A stretch of DNA of 64,000 nucleotides from Thalassovita sp. (GTDB lineage: Bacteria; Pseudomonadota; Alphaproteobacteria; Rhodobacterales; Rhodobacteraceae): NCBI GenBank assembly GCA_017792425.1, contig CP051233.1, positions 2,900,955-2,964,954 on the forward strand. The letters run 5' to 3'. Shown piece after piece: positions 9,227-17,403 of this stretch. Under the pieces are notes generated by a model. That model saw nothing but the letters and a program-made list of their open reading frames with translations, had not been told where the DNA came from and did no database searches. The translations under genes and the position numbers were made by a program. Numbering within the stretch: the first letter of the stretch is position 1; every line of letters starts with the position of its first letter.

Positions 9227-10096
9227 ATGCAACATTCGGGGCTTGAGCAGTTCTTGAAAGACGGCGGCGCGGCACTTGCCAAGGGCCCCGTCGCGCTGAT
9301 CTTCTGCGAGGACGAGGTCGAGATCGACTCGACCCTGCGCCACCACCTGGATTGCGGATTCAAGGCGGTGCTGGCCCTGATACCCGACGCATTCACCCTG
9401 GCCGATGACACCGCCGCCCGGGTCATCCGTGTCAGTTGCGACACGCTTGCCGCCGATGTCGTGTCGCGAACCGTCAACCGCATCGCCGCCACCGCGCCAG
9501 ACGGAACCTGGCTGTACTACGGCTATAACGCCGAATACCTGTTCTACCCGTTCTGCGAACACCGCACCATCGGCGAAATGCTGGCCTTTCACGCCGAAGA
9601 ACGCCGCGACGCGATGCTGACCTACGTGATCGACCTCTACGCCGGCGACCTGCAGCAGAACCCGACGGCGGTGTCGCTGGAACAGACCTTCCTGGACAAG
9701 ACCGGCTATTTCGCCCTATCGCGCGCAGACAGCACCACAGGCCACCCGAAAGACCGGCAACTTGATTTCTTCGGCGGCCTGCGCTGGCGGTTCGAGGAAC
9801 ACATCCCCCCCGCCCGCCGCAAGATCGACCGCATTGCGCTGTTCCGTACGCGCCCCGGCCTGACGCTGGGGCCGGACCTGACGTTCAACAACCAGGAATA
9901 CAACACCTACGCCTGCCCCTGGCACCACAACCTGACGGCAGCCGTCTGTTCCTTCCGCACGGCCAAGGCACTGAAACGCAACCCCGGATCAGCTTTCGAC
10001 ATCGAAACCTTCCGCTGGCACAATTCCGTACCATTTGAATGGCACTCGGGGCAGTTGCTGGACCTCGGCCTGATGGAGCCCGGTCAATGGTTCTGA
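9227..10096 (+). CDS. Unrecognised protein, possibly glycosyltransferase-like
   Basis: 289 residues from ATG 9227, divergent from miaB. No signal peptide or membrane segment. The N-terminal 120 residues alternate beta/alpha (VALIFCEDEVEIDSTLRHHL, FKAVLALIPD, WLYYGYNAEYLFYPFCE) in a way that resembles GT-A family 2 enzymes. A tryptophan/histidine-rich C-terminal part follows (YNTYACPWHHNLTAAV, FEWHSGQLLDLG). I do not recognise a catalytic motif with certainty. The gene is convergent with fabI across a large inverted pair of repeats. The frame is open 57 bases upstream but lacks a ribosome site there; the start used has a weak one (ACGGAAAACC). Confidence 0.6.
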   Translation: MQHSGLEQFLKDGGAALAKGPVALIFCEDEVEIDSTLRHHLDCGFKAVLALIPDAFTLADDTAARVIRVSCDTLAADVVSRTVNRIAATAPDGTWLYYGYNAEYLFYPFCEHRTIGEMLAFHAEERRDAMLTYVIDLYAGDLQQNPTAVSLEQTFLDKTGYFALSRADSTTGHPKDRQLDFFGGLRWRFEEHIPPARRKIDRIALFRTRPGLTLGPDLTFNNQEYNTYACPWHHNLTAAVCSFRTAKALKRNPGSAFDIETFRWHNSVPFEWHSGQLLDLGLMEPGQWF

Positions 10097-10325
10097 AAAG
10101 GTGCGCTGACGCGCCCACGATATCTCGGCATCAGCCTGCGGCTTCCGCCTCGGGCATGGGGGCTCTGCCCCCAAACCCCCGGGGTACTTGCCCCAAGAAA
10201 AACCCAAGACCCCGCTTTTTCTTGGGGAAAATACCCTGGGGAGTCGCGCGCAGCGCGACGGGGCAAAGCCCCCTGCCCGAGGCCGCAGGCCGAGATATCC
10301 AGTGCGCGCACCAGCGCGCGCCTTT
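10097..10325. repeat. Inverted pair of modular hairpin repeats
   Basis: The whole gap between two convergent genes is a degenerate inverted repeat. The left arm reads GCGCTGACGCGC, GATATCTCGG, GCCTCGGGCATGGGGGCT, CCCCCGGGGTACTT, CCCCAAGAAAAA. The right arm, on the other strand, has the same blocks in the same order (GCGCGCTGGTGCGCGC, GATATCTCGG, GGGTATTTTCCCCAAGAAAAA). Each convergent gene thus ends in its own copy. The GC stems followed by A/T-rich ends could act as bidirectional terminators. Confidence 0.8.
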
Positions 10326-11117
10326 TTACAGGAATTCGGGCTGGGGCATGCCCAGTACGTGGAACCCGCCATCGACATGGATGATTTCACCCGTGGTGCA
10401 TGACCCTGCATCCGAAGCCAGGTAGACCGCCGTACCGCCCACTGCCTCCAAGGTGGCGTTGGCGCGCAGGGGCGTGTTCTGCTCGGTGTGTTTGAAGGTC
10501 TTGCGCGCCCCGCCAATAGCGGCGCCGGCAAGGGTTTTCATCGGGCCGGGGCTGATCGCGTTCACGCGGATTCCGTCCGGGCCCAGATCATTCGCCAGAT
10601 AACGCGTCGCCGATTCCAGCGCCGCCTTGGCCACGCCCATCACGTTGTAATTCGGCGTCACCCGGTTCGACCCGCCATAGGTCAGCGTCAGGATCGTGCC
10701 GCCGTTGGCCTTCATCATCGGGTAGGCGCGGCGCGACACCTCGATCAGCGAATAGCAGGAAATATCCAGCGAATTCTTGAAGTTGTCGCGGCTGGTATTG
10801 ATGAACCGCCCCGTCAATTCATTCTTGTCCGAATAGGCGATGGCGTGGACCAGGAAATCCAGCGTCTCCCAGCGGTCCTTCAGCGACCTGAACGCAGCGT
10901 CCAGAGACGCGTCATCGGTCACGTCCGCATCCACCATGAAGTCAGACCCCACCGATGCCGCCAGCGGTTCCAGCCGTTTGCCAAACGCTTCGCCCTGATA
11001 GGTGAACGCCAACTCTGCCCCCGCATCGGCCATCGCCTTGGCGATCCCCCATGCGATGGAGCGGTCGTTGGCGACCCCCATGATCAGGCCGCGCTTGCCT
11101 TGCAGAAGTCCGGTCAT
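10326..11117 (-). CDS. fabI: Enoyl-[acyl-carrier-protein] reductase (NADH)
   Basis: Last reductive step of each fatty-acid elongation cycle. 263 residues with a Rossmann fold variant typical of FabI: GLIMGVANDRSIAWGIA at residues 10-26, VHAIAYSDK near 92, and the catalytic Tyr/Lys in YNVMGVAK near 158. FabI is the target of triclosan and isoniazid-type inhibitors. It follows fabB with a six-base gap and so is co-transcribed with it. Confidence 0.96.
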   Translation of the reverse strand: MTGLLQGKRGLIMGVANDRSIAWGIAKAMADAGAELAFTYQGEAFGKRLEPLAASVGSDFMVDADVTDDASLDAAFRSLKDRWETLDFLVHAIAYSDKNELTGRFINTSRDNFKNSLDISCYSLIEVSRRAYPMMKANGGTILTLTYGGSNRVTPNYNVMGVAKAALESATRYLANDLGPDGIRVNAISPGPMKTLAGAAIGGARKTFKHTEQNTPLRANATLEAVGGTAVYLASDAGSCTTGEIIHVDGGFHVLGMPQPEFL

Positions 11118-11123
11118 GTCAGA

Positions 11124-12353
11124 TCACCCGCGGTATTTGGACAGCAGCATCGACCCGTTCGTGCCACCGAATCCAAAGCTGTTGGTCATCACCGTATCAA
11201 GACCGGCGTTTTCCACCAAGGCGGTCGCGATCTCGCCTTCATTGATCGCCGGGTCCAGCGTTTCGACGTTGATCGACGGGATGATGAAGTCATGTTCCAG
11301 CGCCAACAGGCAATACACCGCTTCCTGTGCGCCGGTCGCGCCCTGGCTGTGGCCGGTCATCGACTTGGTGGATGAAATCGGCGGCGTGTTGCCTGTCCCG
11401 AAGACGCGGCGCACCGCTTCCACCTCGCCCACGTCACCCACGGGGGTCGAGGTGCCATGCGCGTTGATGTAGCCGACCTTGCGGCCCTCGCCCAGCGTGG
11501 ACAGGGCGATGCGCATGGCGCGTTCGCCGCCTTCGCCCGACGGGGCCACCATGTCGTGCCCGTCCGAGGTTGCGCCATACCCCGTCACCTCGGCATAGAT
11601 CTTGGCGCCGCGCGCCTTGGCGTGTTCCAGTTCCTCCAGCACCAGGATGGCGCCGCCGCCGCCGATCACGAACCCGTCGCGGTTGGCGTCAAAGGCGCGG
11701 CTGGCGCGTTCCGGCGTGTCGTTGTACTTGCTGGACATCGCGCCCATCGCGTCGAACAGGCAGGACAGGGTCCAGTCCAGTTCCTCGCCGCCGCCGGCAA
11801 ACATCACGTCCTGCTTGCCCAGCATGATCTGTTCGGCCGCGTTGCCGATACAATGCAGGCTGGTCGAGCACGCCGAGGTGATCGAGTAGTTCACGCCCTT
11901 GATCTTGAACGCCGTGGACAGGTTGGCCGAGATGGTCGAACTCATGCATTTCGGCACCGCGAACGGCCCGATCCGCTTGGTTGCGCCGCTGGACAGCGCC
12001 ACCTGATGCGCTGAAAACAGCGCGCTGGTGGACGGCCCGCCCGACCCGGCGATCAGGCCGGTACGCGGGTTGACGATGTCGCCCTCTTCCAGCCCGGAAT
12101 CCGCGATCGCCTGTTCCATCGCGATATAGGCATAGGCCGCCCCCGGCCCCATGAAGCGCAGCGTACGCTTGTCCACATGCTCGGTCACGTCCAGCTTCAC
12201 GTTCCCGGCGATCTGGCTGCGGAACCCGTGTTCCTTCATCGCCTCGTTGGCGGTGATGCCGGATTTCCCGGCCTTCAGCGAGGCCAGAACCTCATTCGCA
12301 TTGTTCCCGATGGACGACACGACGCCCAGCCCGGTGACCACTACTCGGCGCAT
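11124..12353 (-). CDS. fabB: 3-oxoacyl-[acyl-carrier-protein] synthase I
   Basis: Condensing enzyme needed, with FabA, for unsaturated fatty acids. 409 residues with the Cys-His-His triad: [16 protein letters not shown] (about 163), [11 protein letters not shown] (about 300) and [14 protein letters not shown] (about 334). A Shine-Dalgarno GGGAG lies ahead of the ATG. In this lineage fabA, fabB and fabI normally follow one another; here fabA has its own terminator and a cytochrome gene of opposite strand sits between fabA and fabB, so fabBI must have its own promoter in 12354-12600. Confidence 0.96.
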   Translation of the reverse strand: MRRVVVTGLGVVSSIGNNANEVLASLKAGKSGITANEAMKEHGFRSQIAGNVKLDVTEHVDKRTLRFMGPGAAYAYIAMEQAIADSGLEEGDIVNPRTGLIAGSGGPSTSALFSAHQVALSSGATKRIGPFAVPKCMSSTISANLSTAFKIKGVNYSITSACSTSLHCIGNAAEQIMLGKQDVMFAGGGEELDWTLSCLFDAMGAMSSKYNDTPERASRAFDANRDGFVIGGGGAILVLEELEHAKARGAKIYAEVTGYGATSDGHDMVAPSGEGGERAMRIALSTLGEGRKVGYINAHGTSTPVGDVGEVEAVRRVFGTGNTPPISSTKSMTGHSQGATGAQEAVYCLLALEHDFIIPSINVETLDPAINEGEIATALVENAGLDTVMTNSFGFGGTNGSMLLSKYRG

Positions 12354-12403
12354 ACCAGCACTCCCTTATTTGCTTATGCCTTACTAGGGGTTGGGGCGGG
12401 GAC

Positions 12404-12442
12404 GCGCAAGGTGGTTGGGATGTGGCGGGACACATCGCCCGC
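12404..12442. repeat. Direct repeat R1 flanking the cytochrome c gene
   Basis: GCGCAAGG..., then the 19-base core GGGATGTGGCGGGACACAT, then CGCCCGC. The core is identical to that of R2 (13109-13127), in the same orientation about 690 bases away. The core itself contains an inverted repeat (ATGTG...CACAT). Confidence 0.85.
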
Positions 12443-12509
12443 GAATGATGCAAGGCCACCTGCCTGCGGGCCCAGGGATGGCAAACAGGCGGTTTCCCCT
12501 CAAAGAGGT

Positions 12510-12551
12510 TTGACCGAGGTCATTACGCCCTGATTGTCCGCGCGGTAAAAT
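12510..12551 (+). promoter_or_regulatory. FNR-type box and promoter of the cytochrome c gene
   Basis: TTGACCGAGGTCAT (12510-12523) fits TTGA-N6-TCAA apart from the last base and holds the perfect inverted repeat TGACC/GGTCA. A -10 element TAAAAT is at 12546-12551, which sets the start of transcription near 12558. The box then centres at -41.5, exactly where class II FNR/CRP activators bind. There is no good -35, as expected for an activator-dependent promoter. Inferred from spacing. Confidence 0.65.
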
Positions 12552-12600
12552 ATTTGGCGAAGCCAAGTAACCAGGCTTCGAAAGGGTGGAGGAAATAGCA

Positions 12601-12996
12601 ATGAAAAAGTATGTTCTTGTAACCGCAATTCTTGCCAGTTTTCTAGGTATCCAATCCGTTGCCGCAGAGACAGCCGGCCAAAGGGAATACATGGTCGCCT
12701 GCGCCGGATGTCATGGCGAGTCCGGGAAAGGAGACGGCCCTCTTGCCGGCCTTCTGAAGATCGAAACCCCGGACCTGACGCGCCTTGCCGCAAGGAATGG
12801 TGGAAAATTCCCGTTCGAGTACACGATTTTCATGATCGACAGGCGCAATCTGCTCCCTATTCACGGAGAAGACATGCCGGTCTGGGGTGATCGCTTTCAG
12901 GTCGACACAGCCAGCGAACGCGGAGAAACCGCCGAGATGGTGGCGCGCGGTCGCCTCCTGTCGCTGACCTACTATCTGGAATCGATTCAGGAATAG
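12601..12996 (+). CDS. Small periplasmic c-type cytochrome
   Basis: 131 residues; signal peptide of about 22 residues (SVAA|ETAGQ). A single haem c site, CAGCH at 34-38, and a probable axial Met92 in EDMPVWGDRF make it a class I monohaem cytochrome, an electron carrier in the periplasm. The ATG at 12601 has GGAGGAA seven bases before; an in-frame ATG at 12586 is inside that ribosome site. Base composition is visibly lower in GC than the fab genes on both sides. It is a single-gene unit with its own FNR-type promoter and terminator, opposite to the fab genes and bounded by direct repeats, so probably inserted. The redox partner is unknown. Confidence 0.88.
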   Translation: MKKYVLVTAILASFLGIQSVAAETAGQREYMVACAGCHGESGKGDGPLAGLLKIETPDLTRLAARNGGKFPFEYTIFMIDRRNLLPIHGEDMPVWGDRFQVDTASERGETAEMVARGRLLSLTYYLESIQE

Positions 12997-13038
12997 CTCC
13001 GGCGCCCCCCGTCAGGGCGCCAGCCAAACCAACACCAG

Positions 13039-13065
13039 GAAAGAGGCCCTCGGGCCTCTTTTTCC
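13039..13065 (+). terminator. Rho-independent terminator after the cytochrome c gene
   Basis: AAAGAGGCCCTCGGGCCTCTTTTTCC: a seven-base stem AGAGGCC/GGCCTCT with a four-base loop CTCG followed by a T-run, 43 bases after the stop. Confidence 0.92.
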
Positions 13066-13093
13066 TTTCCAACGACCGGCCCGGCCCTCGCCT

Positions 13094-13135
13094 GCGCAAG
13101 GGGGGGGTGGGATGTGGCGGGACACATTGCCCCGC
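13094..13135. repeat. Direct repeat R2 flanking the cytochrome c gene
   Basis: GCGCAAGGGGGGGGT, then GGGATGTGGCGGGACACAT, then TGCCCCGC. Second copy of R1; the core is identical, with small length differences in the G-run. It lies between the cytochrome terminator and the fabA terminator. Confidence 0.85.
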
Positions 13136-13217
13136 TCATGTCGCCCAGCCGCGCATCGCTGCGCCGGGGGACGGACCGACAATGCCCGGCGGCCTGCGGT
13201 CTTGCCTCTGCGTCACG

Positions 13218-13247
13218 CAAAAAGGGGCCTCGCTGGCCCCTTTCCCA
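13218..13247 (-). terminator. Rho-independent terminator of fabA
   Basis: Minus strand: AAAGGGGCCAGCGAGGCCCC followed by TTTTTGCG, 22 bases beyond the fabA stop. It separates fabA from fabB transcription. Confidence 0.9.
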
Positions 13248-13268
13248 ACTTCCGCAATCGCTGAAAAC

Positions 13269-13778
13269 TCAGCTCTCGCTCAGCGCGACCTTCATGTCCT
13301 TGACGACATAGATTACCTCGCCGTCGGCCTCGACGATCCCGTCGGCGACGCCCATGGTCAGGCGGCGGGTTTGAATGGCCTTGGTGAAATCCACCTTGTA
13401 GGTCAGCATCTTGCGGTCCGGGCGGACCATGCCGGTCAGCTTGACCTCGCCCACGCCCAAGGCATAGCCGCGCCCCAGCCAGCCGCGCCAGCCCAGGTTG
13501 AAGCCGGTCAACTGCCACAGACCGTCCAGCCCCAGGCAGCCGGGCATGATCGGGTTGCCGGGGAAATGGCAGTCAAAGAACCACAAATCCGGGGTGATGT
13601 CGAACTCGGCCACCACGTGGCCCTTGCCATGCAGACCGCCGTCACCGGAAATGTCGGTGATCCGGTCCATCATCAGCATCGGCGGCGCGGGCAGCTGGGC
13701 GTTGCCCGGCCCGAACAGCTCGCCTCGGGCGCATTTCAACAGGTCGTCGCGGTCGAAACTGCTGGGATATTGGGACAT
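13269..13778 (-). CDS. fabA: 3-hydroxydecanoyl-ACP dehydratase/isomerase
   Basis: 169 residues, full length. Makes the cis double bond at the C10 stage of fatty-acid synthesis, the branch point for unsaturated lipids. The hot-dog active site is visible: His in [12 protein letters not shown] (near 70) and Asp in [11 protein letters not shown] (near 83). It is divergent from the irr-like gene, as in other Rhodobacterales, with about 180 bases between start codons holding a palindrome and the irr promoter. Unlike its relatives it is cut off from fabB by its own terminator and an inserted cytochrome gene. Confidence 0.96.
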   Translation of the reverse strand: MSQYPSSFDRDDLLKCARGELFGPGNAQLPAPPMLMMDRITDISGDGGLHGKGHVVAEFDITPDLWFFDCHFPGNPIMPGCLGLDGLWQLTGFNLGWRGWLGRGYALGVGEVKLTGMVRPDRKMLTYKVDFTKAIQTRRLTMGVADGIVEADGEVIYVVKDMKVALSES

Positions 13779-13899
13779 GCAGAGGGATCCCCCATTCTCT
13801 GGTCTTATTGCGTTTCACCCCCTCTAGCACCCGCTTTGGCCCGCGTGCAAGACCGCCCCCGTGTCGCACCCGTGCCGCACCGGTTCAGTTGCGATCTGT

Positions 13900-13935
13900 T
13901 TTCAATTGAAATTGCCCGCCACGCCCCGTTATATT
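13900..13935 (+). promoter_or_regulatory. irr promoter with overlapping 12-bp palindrome
   Basis: -35 TTGAAA (13906-13911), an 18-base spacer and -10 TATATT (13930-13935). The perfect palindrome TTTCAATTGAAA (13900-13911) covers the -35 and is a likely operator in the irr/fabA divergent region. The expected transcription start near 13942 rules out the GTG at 13941 as start codon for irr. Confidence 0.55.
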
Positions 13936-13961
13936 AACGCGTGAAACAAAGGAACGCAGAC

Positions 13962-14396
13962 ATGACCGTGACGGAACAGGCAAAGGAGCGTGGCGCCGGA
14001 TGGCTGGCAGGGGCGGGCGTGCGCCCCACCCGGCAGCGCACCGCGCTGGCCGCGCTTCTGGTGGGCGACGGGCAGCACCGTCACGTCACCGCCGAAAGCC
14101 TGTATTCCGCCGTCTGCGATCAGGGAGAGCGTGTGTCGCTGGCCACCGTCTACAACACGCTGCGCGCCTTCTGTCAGGCCGGCCTGATGCAAGAGGTGAC
14201 AGTCGACGGGTCGCGCAGCTATTTCGACACCAACACCGGCGATCATCCGCATTTTTTCTGGGAAGACGACGGGCTGCTGACGGATGCCCCCGCCGACCAG
14301 TTGGAAATCACCCGCCTGCCGGACGCCCCCGCCGGGGCAGAAATCGCCAGCGTGGACGTGGTGATCCGCTTGCGCCGCAAGCCCGGCGCGAAGTAA
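13962..14396 (+). CDS. irr: Fur-family iron response regulator (Irr-like)
   Basis: 144 residues. Winged-helix Fur fold: recognition region VRPTRQRTALAALL, HRHVTAESLYSAV, and VSLATVYNTLRAFCQAGLMQEV. The metal/haem-region motif DTNTGDHPHFFWEDDG resembles the DHHHF stretch of Irr, with proline in place of the middle histidine. Irr is the main iron regulator of alphaproteobacteria and acts when haem is scarce. The pairing with divergent fabA is typical of Rhodobacterales. Start chosen at ATG 13962 (AAAGGA before it) because the promoter overlaps the GTG at 13941. It lacks the C-terminal zinc CxxC of classical Fur. Confidence 0.88.
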   Translation: MTVTEQAKERGAGWLAGAGVRPTRQRTALAALLVGDGQHRHVTAESLYSAVCDQGERVSLATVYNTLRAFCQAGLMQEVTVDGSRSYFDTNTGDHPHFFWEDDGLLTDAPADQLEITRLPDAPAGAEIASVDVVIRLRRKPGAK

Positions 14397-14428
14397 CCTG
14401 CCCCGACACGCGCCCCAACTGGTGCACC

Positions 14429-15436
14429 ATGACTGACAAACCGACTGCCCCGATCGTCCCGCGCGGCGCTGCCTTCTTTGATGTTGCCAGCGCCCGGACG
14501 GCACGCGAATTCGCCTTCCTGCTGCTGCCGCAATTCACCCTGCTGGCGTTTTCCGCCGCGCTGGACCCGCTGCGTGTCGCCAACCAGCTGGCACAGCGCC
14601 CACTGTACCGCTGGCGGACCTATTCGCAGGACGGCAGCCCGGTCACCAGTTCCTGCGGCATCGCGGTGAACGTCGACACCGCATTGCAGGCCTTTCCGCA
14701 GCCGGCCCATGCCATTGTCTGCGCCGGCACCGTGCATGAATTCAACGCCTCTTCGGCCACCCTGTCCGCCCTGCGTCGCCACGCCAAGCACGGCGGCCGC
14801 GTCGGCGGCATCTGCACCGGCGCGATCACGCTGGCACAGGCCGGGCTGCTGTCCGGCAAGAAAGCGACGCTGCACTGGGAAAACCAGCCCGCCTTTACCG
14901 AGGAATTCCCGAACCTGACGATCACCTCCTCGATCTATGAAATAGACGGCAACGTCTTTACCTGCGGCGGCGGGGTGGCCGCGACGGACATGATGCTGGA
15001 ACTGGTCGAGGCTGATTTCGGCGCTGAATTCGCGCTGGTGGTGGCCGACATGTGCGTCTACTCGGGGCGCCGCGCCCGCAGCGCCCGACAGCGGTCGTCG
15101 CTTTCCGTGCTGCTGGGGTCGCGCAACACCCGCCTGATCGAAATCGGCCAGCTCATGCACCAGCACATCGAGGAACCGATGACCCTGACCGAGCTGTGCG
15201 ACCATGTCGGCGTGTCTCGGCGGCAGGTGGAACGGCTGTTCATGAAACACCTGAACACCACGCCGTTGAACTACTACCGCGACCTGCGCCTGAACCACGC
15301 CCGCGCCCTGCTGCGCGAAACCGACATGAGCGTGACCGAGGTGGCATTGGCCAGCGGGTTTTCTTCGGATTCCGTGTTCCTCAAGGGCTTCCGCAACCGC
15401 TTCGGCGTCACCCCCAGCAAGTTCCGCGGCACCTAG
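14429..15436 (+). CDS. GlxA-family AraC-type transcriptional regulator
   Basis: 335 residues in two parts. Residues 20-200 are a DJ-1/PfpI-like (class I amidotransferase fold) sensor domain, with CAGTVHEF and the elbow GGICTGAITLAQAG. Residues 230-335 are an AraC DNA-binding domain with two helix-turn-helices (TLTELCDHVGVSRRQVERLF and VALASGFSSDSVFLKGFRNR). Relatives control catabolism of quaternary amines, arginine or carnitine. A longer open frame starting at 14000 is a shadow of irr. It ends overlapping by four bases the convergent gene at 15433. The ligand is not predictable. Confidence 0.9.
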   Translation: MTDKPTAPIVPRGAAFFDVASARTAREFAFLLLPQFTLLAFSAALDPLRVANQLAQRPLYRWRTYSQDGSPVTSSCGIAVNVDTALQAFPQPAHAIVCAGTVHEFNASSATLSALRRHAKHGGRVGGICTGAITLAQAGLLSGKKATLHWENQPAFTEEFPNLTITSSIYEIDGNVFTCGGGVAATDMMLELVEADFGAEFALVVADMCVYSGRRARSARQRSSLSVLLGSRNTRLIEIGQLMHQHIEEPMTLTELCDHVGVSRRQVERLFMKHLNTTPLNYYRDLRLNHARALLRETDMSVTEVALASGFSSDSVFLKGFRNRFGVTPSKFRGT

Positions 15437-16023
15437 TCCTCCAGCTTCTGCACCCTTTCCCGCGACCGGGTCAGCCCCTGCTGATACCCGTCGCCATCGC
15501 CGTATTCCAGGAAATCACCATAGTGCCGGTGCACCCCGTCTACCCGCGCGGCGTGCTTGATCGGACACCAGTAGGCCTCGGTCCGGCCCGCGATTTCCCG
15601 AACATAGGAAATCAGCCCGTTGCAATAGCCGCAGTAGACGCAGTTCAGCTTTTGCATCCCGTTCAGATAGGCCAGGTGCTGGCGATCAATGCGGATGTGA
15701 TCGGCCCGGCGCACCTTGGGGATGCCATAGACCGGGAAACAGACCGCGTGATAAACCGTCACGAACAGGTCCAGCAGCGCGAAAGGCACGATCAGGGAAT
15801 AAATCACCGGCGCCGTGATCACCGTCAGCGGCCGCGTCCGCGCCAGGAATGTCCGCAGACGCACCCGCAATTCGCGGTGGTGCCTGCGCGCCTCTTCTTC
15901 CCAGACGACCCGGCCATTTTCCAGCGTATAGCGGAACGCCTCGCGGCGCTTGGCCAGTTCTTCCTCGAATTCGTCCTGCAGCTCCTTGATACGTTCCAGC
16001 AGGGTTTCAGCGGTTTTCGGCAT
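15433..16023 (-). CDS. Conserved membrane-associated protein with CxxCxxC motif
   Basis: 196 residues from ATG 16023, preceded by GGAGGATACC. N-terminal residues 1-60 are a charged coiled-coil-like helix (ETLLERIKELQDEFEEELAKRRE). One or two hydrophobic segments follow at about 70-105 (VITAPVIYSLIVPFALLDLF). The C-terminal half has NCVYCGYCNGL and YWCPIKHA, four cysteines and a histidine that could bind metal. I recognise no named family function. It faces the GlxA-type regulator tail to tail. An upstream extension to 16110 is possible but has no ribosome site. Confidence 0.75.
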   Translation of the reverse strand: MPKTAETLLERIKELQDEFEEELAKRREAFRYTLENGRVVWEEEARRHHRELRVRLRTFLARTRPLTVITAPVIYSLIVPFALLDLFVTVYHAVCFPVYGIPKVRRADHIRIDRQHLAYLNGMQKLNCVYCGYCNGLISYVREIAGRTEAYWCPIKHAARVDGVHRHYGDFLEYGDGDGYQQGLTRSRERVQKLED

Positions 16024-16119
16024 GGTATCCTCCGGCGGCTGACACCCCAGCCTAACACGGTTTTCCAACGCAAAAAGCCCCGCACGATGGCGGGGCTTCG
16101 GGTCATTCATTCACCGCGT

Positions 16120-16548
16120 TCAGCCGATCGCGACCAACTCGATCGCAAAGGTCAGCACCTTGCCTGCCAGCGGGTGATTGGCGTCCAGCGTCACCTCTTC
16201 CTCGGTCAGGCTGACGACCGTCACCGGCACCACTTGCCCGGACGGCGACTGCATTTGCAGTTGCAGGCCCAGTTCCAGCGGAATTTCCGGCGGCACGTTT
16301 GACCGCGGGATCGCCTGCACGGCCTCGGGCTGGCTTTCGCCATAGGCTTCGGCGGGCGGGATCACCACGGTTTTCTTGTCGCCCACGGTCATGCCGGGGA
16401 TTTCCTTGTCCAGGCCGGGGATGATCTGGCCGGAACCGACGGTGAACGCCAGCGGGTCGCGCCCTGCCGAACTGTCGAAGGTCGAACCATCGTCCAGCGT
16501 TCCGGTGTAATGAATCTGGACCTTGTCGCCCGGTTTGACCTGCGTCAT
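16120..16548 (-). CDS. FKBP-type peptidyl-prolyl isomerase, SlyD-like
   Basis: 142 residues. FKBP core KVQIHYTGTLDDGSTFDSS at the N-terminus and VGSGQIIPGLDKEIPGMTVGDKK near 45, with the insert-in-flap region (residues 65-125) typical of the SlyD-type two-domain isomerase/chaperone. There is no signal peptide, so it is cytosolic. It lacks SlyD's His-rich metal tail. The start at 16548 has AGGAAAA at proper distance; the ATG at 16563 would add five residues. The long upstream open frame is a shadow of the next gene's leader. Confidence 0.92.
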   Translation of the reverse strand: MTQVKPGDKVQIHYTGTLDDGSTFDSSAGRDPLAFTVGSGQIIPGLDKEIPGMTVGDKKTVVIPPAEAYGESQPEAVQAIPRSNVPPEIPLELGLQLQMQSPSGQVVPVTVVSLTEEEVTLDANHPLAGKVLTFAIELVAIG

Positions 16549-16716
16549 GCGTTTTCCTGTCATGTCTGGAAGTGGATTGAGAGGCCGCCGATCCGGCGGG
16601 TGCTCTGGCGTATGGGGGCGCACCCTATCGGCCCCGGCCCGGAATTGCAAATCGGCCCGATTGGCCCTTTTCCACCGCCGCGCTCCGTGCAAATCTGCCC
16701 CGAAGGGAGGCCCGCA

Positions 16717-17403
16717 ATGACCATCACAACCTGCATCTTCGACGCCTATGGCACGCTGTTCGACGTCGCCGCCGCCGCCAGGGAAGCCGCCGCCGAACCG
16801 GGCCGCGCCGCGCTGGCTGAAAAATGGCCGCAACTGGCGCAGCACTGGCGACTGAAACAGCTGCAATACAGCTGGCTGCGCGCGGTGATGCGCCAGCACA
16901 CCGATTTCTGGCAGGTCACGCAGGACGGGCTGGACTGGGCGCTGGAGGCGTCCGGGCTGCATGGCGACCCCGACCTGCGCGACCGCCTGCTGCAACTTTA
17001 CTGGGAACTTTCAGCCTACCCCGAGGTGCCGCAAATGCTGGCCGAGCTGAAGGCGGCCGGTATGAACACCGCGATCCTGTCCAACGGATCGCCCGACATG
17101 CTGCAGGGCGCCGTCAAATCCGCCGGCCTGTCCGAGGTGCTGGATGACAGCCTGTCCGTTGAATCCGTCGGCATCTTCAAACCCGACAGCCGCGTCTATG
17201 ACCTTGTCGGCCAACGCTTTGGCTGCACGCCCGGCCAGGTGCTTTTCGTGTCCTCCAACGGCTGGGACGCGGCGGCGGCGGCGGGCTACGGCTTTGTCAC
17301 CGCATGGGTCAACCGCGCCGGCGAACCGCTGGACAGGCTGCCCGCGAAGCCGCATCACATCCTGTCCGACCTGACGGGCATTCCAGCATTGGCGAGGGGC
17401 TGA
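16717..17403 (+). CDS. Haloacid dehalogenase, type II (HAD superfamily)
   Basis: 228 residues. HAD motif I FDAYGTLFDV puts the nucleophilic Asp at residue 8; motif II is ILSNGSPDML, motif III KPDSRVYDL, motif IV FVSSNGWDAAAAAGYGF. This pattern matches L-2-haloacid dehalogenases, which release halide from short 2-haloacids, though related enzymes act on phosphates. GGGAGG precedes the start. The stop is followed immediately by the next gene's ATG, making a three-gene operon with a hydrolase and a dehydratase. Confidence 0.9.
   Translation: MTITTCIFDAYGTLFDVAAAAREAAAEPGRAALAEKWPQLAQHWRLKQLQYSWLRAVMRQHTDFWQVTQDGLDWALEASGLHGDPDLRDRLLQLYWELSAYPEVPQMLAELKAAGMNTAILSNGSPDMLQGAVKSAGLSEVLDDSLSVESVGIFKPDSRVYDLVGQRFGCTPGQVLFVSSNGWDAAAAAGYGFVTAWVNRAGEPLDRLPAKPHHILSDLTGIPALARG

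Noticed and set aside
13109..13130. Sigma-54 promoter (TGGC...TTGC) in R2
   Set aside because: The GG to GC distance is 11, not 10, and no gene follows on that strand before irr.
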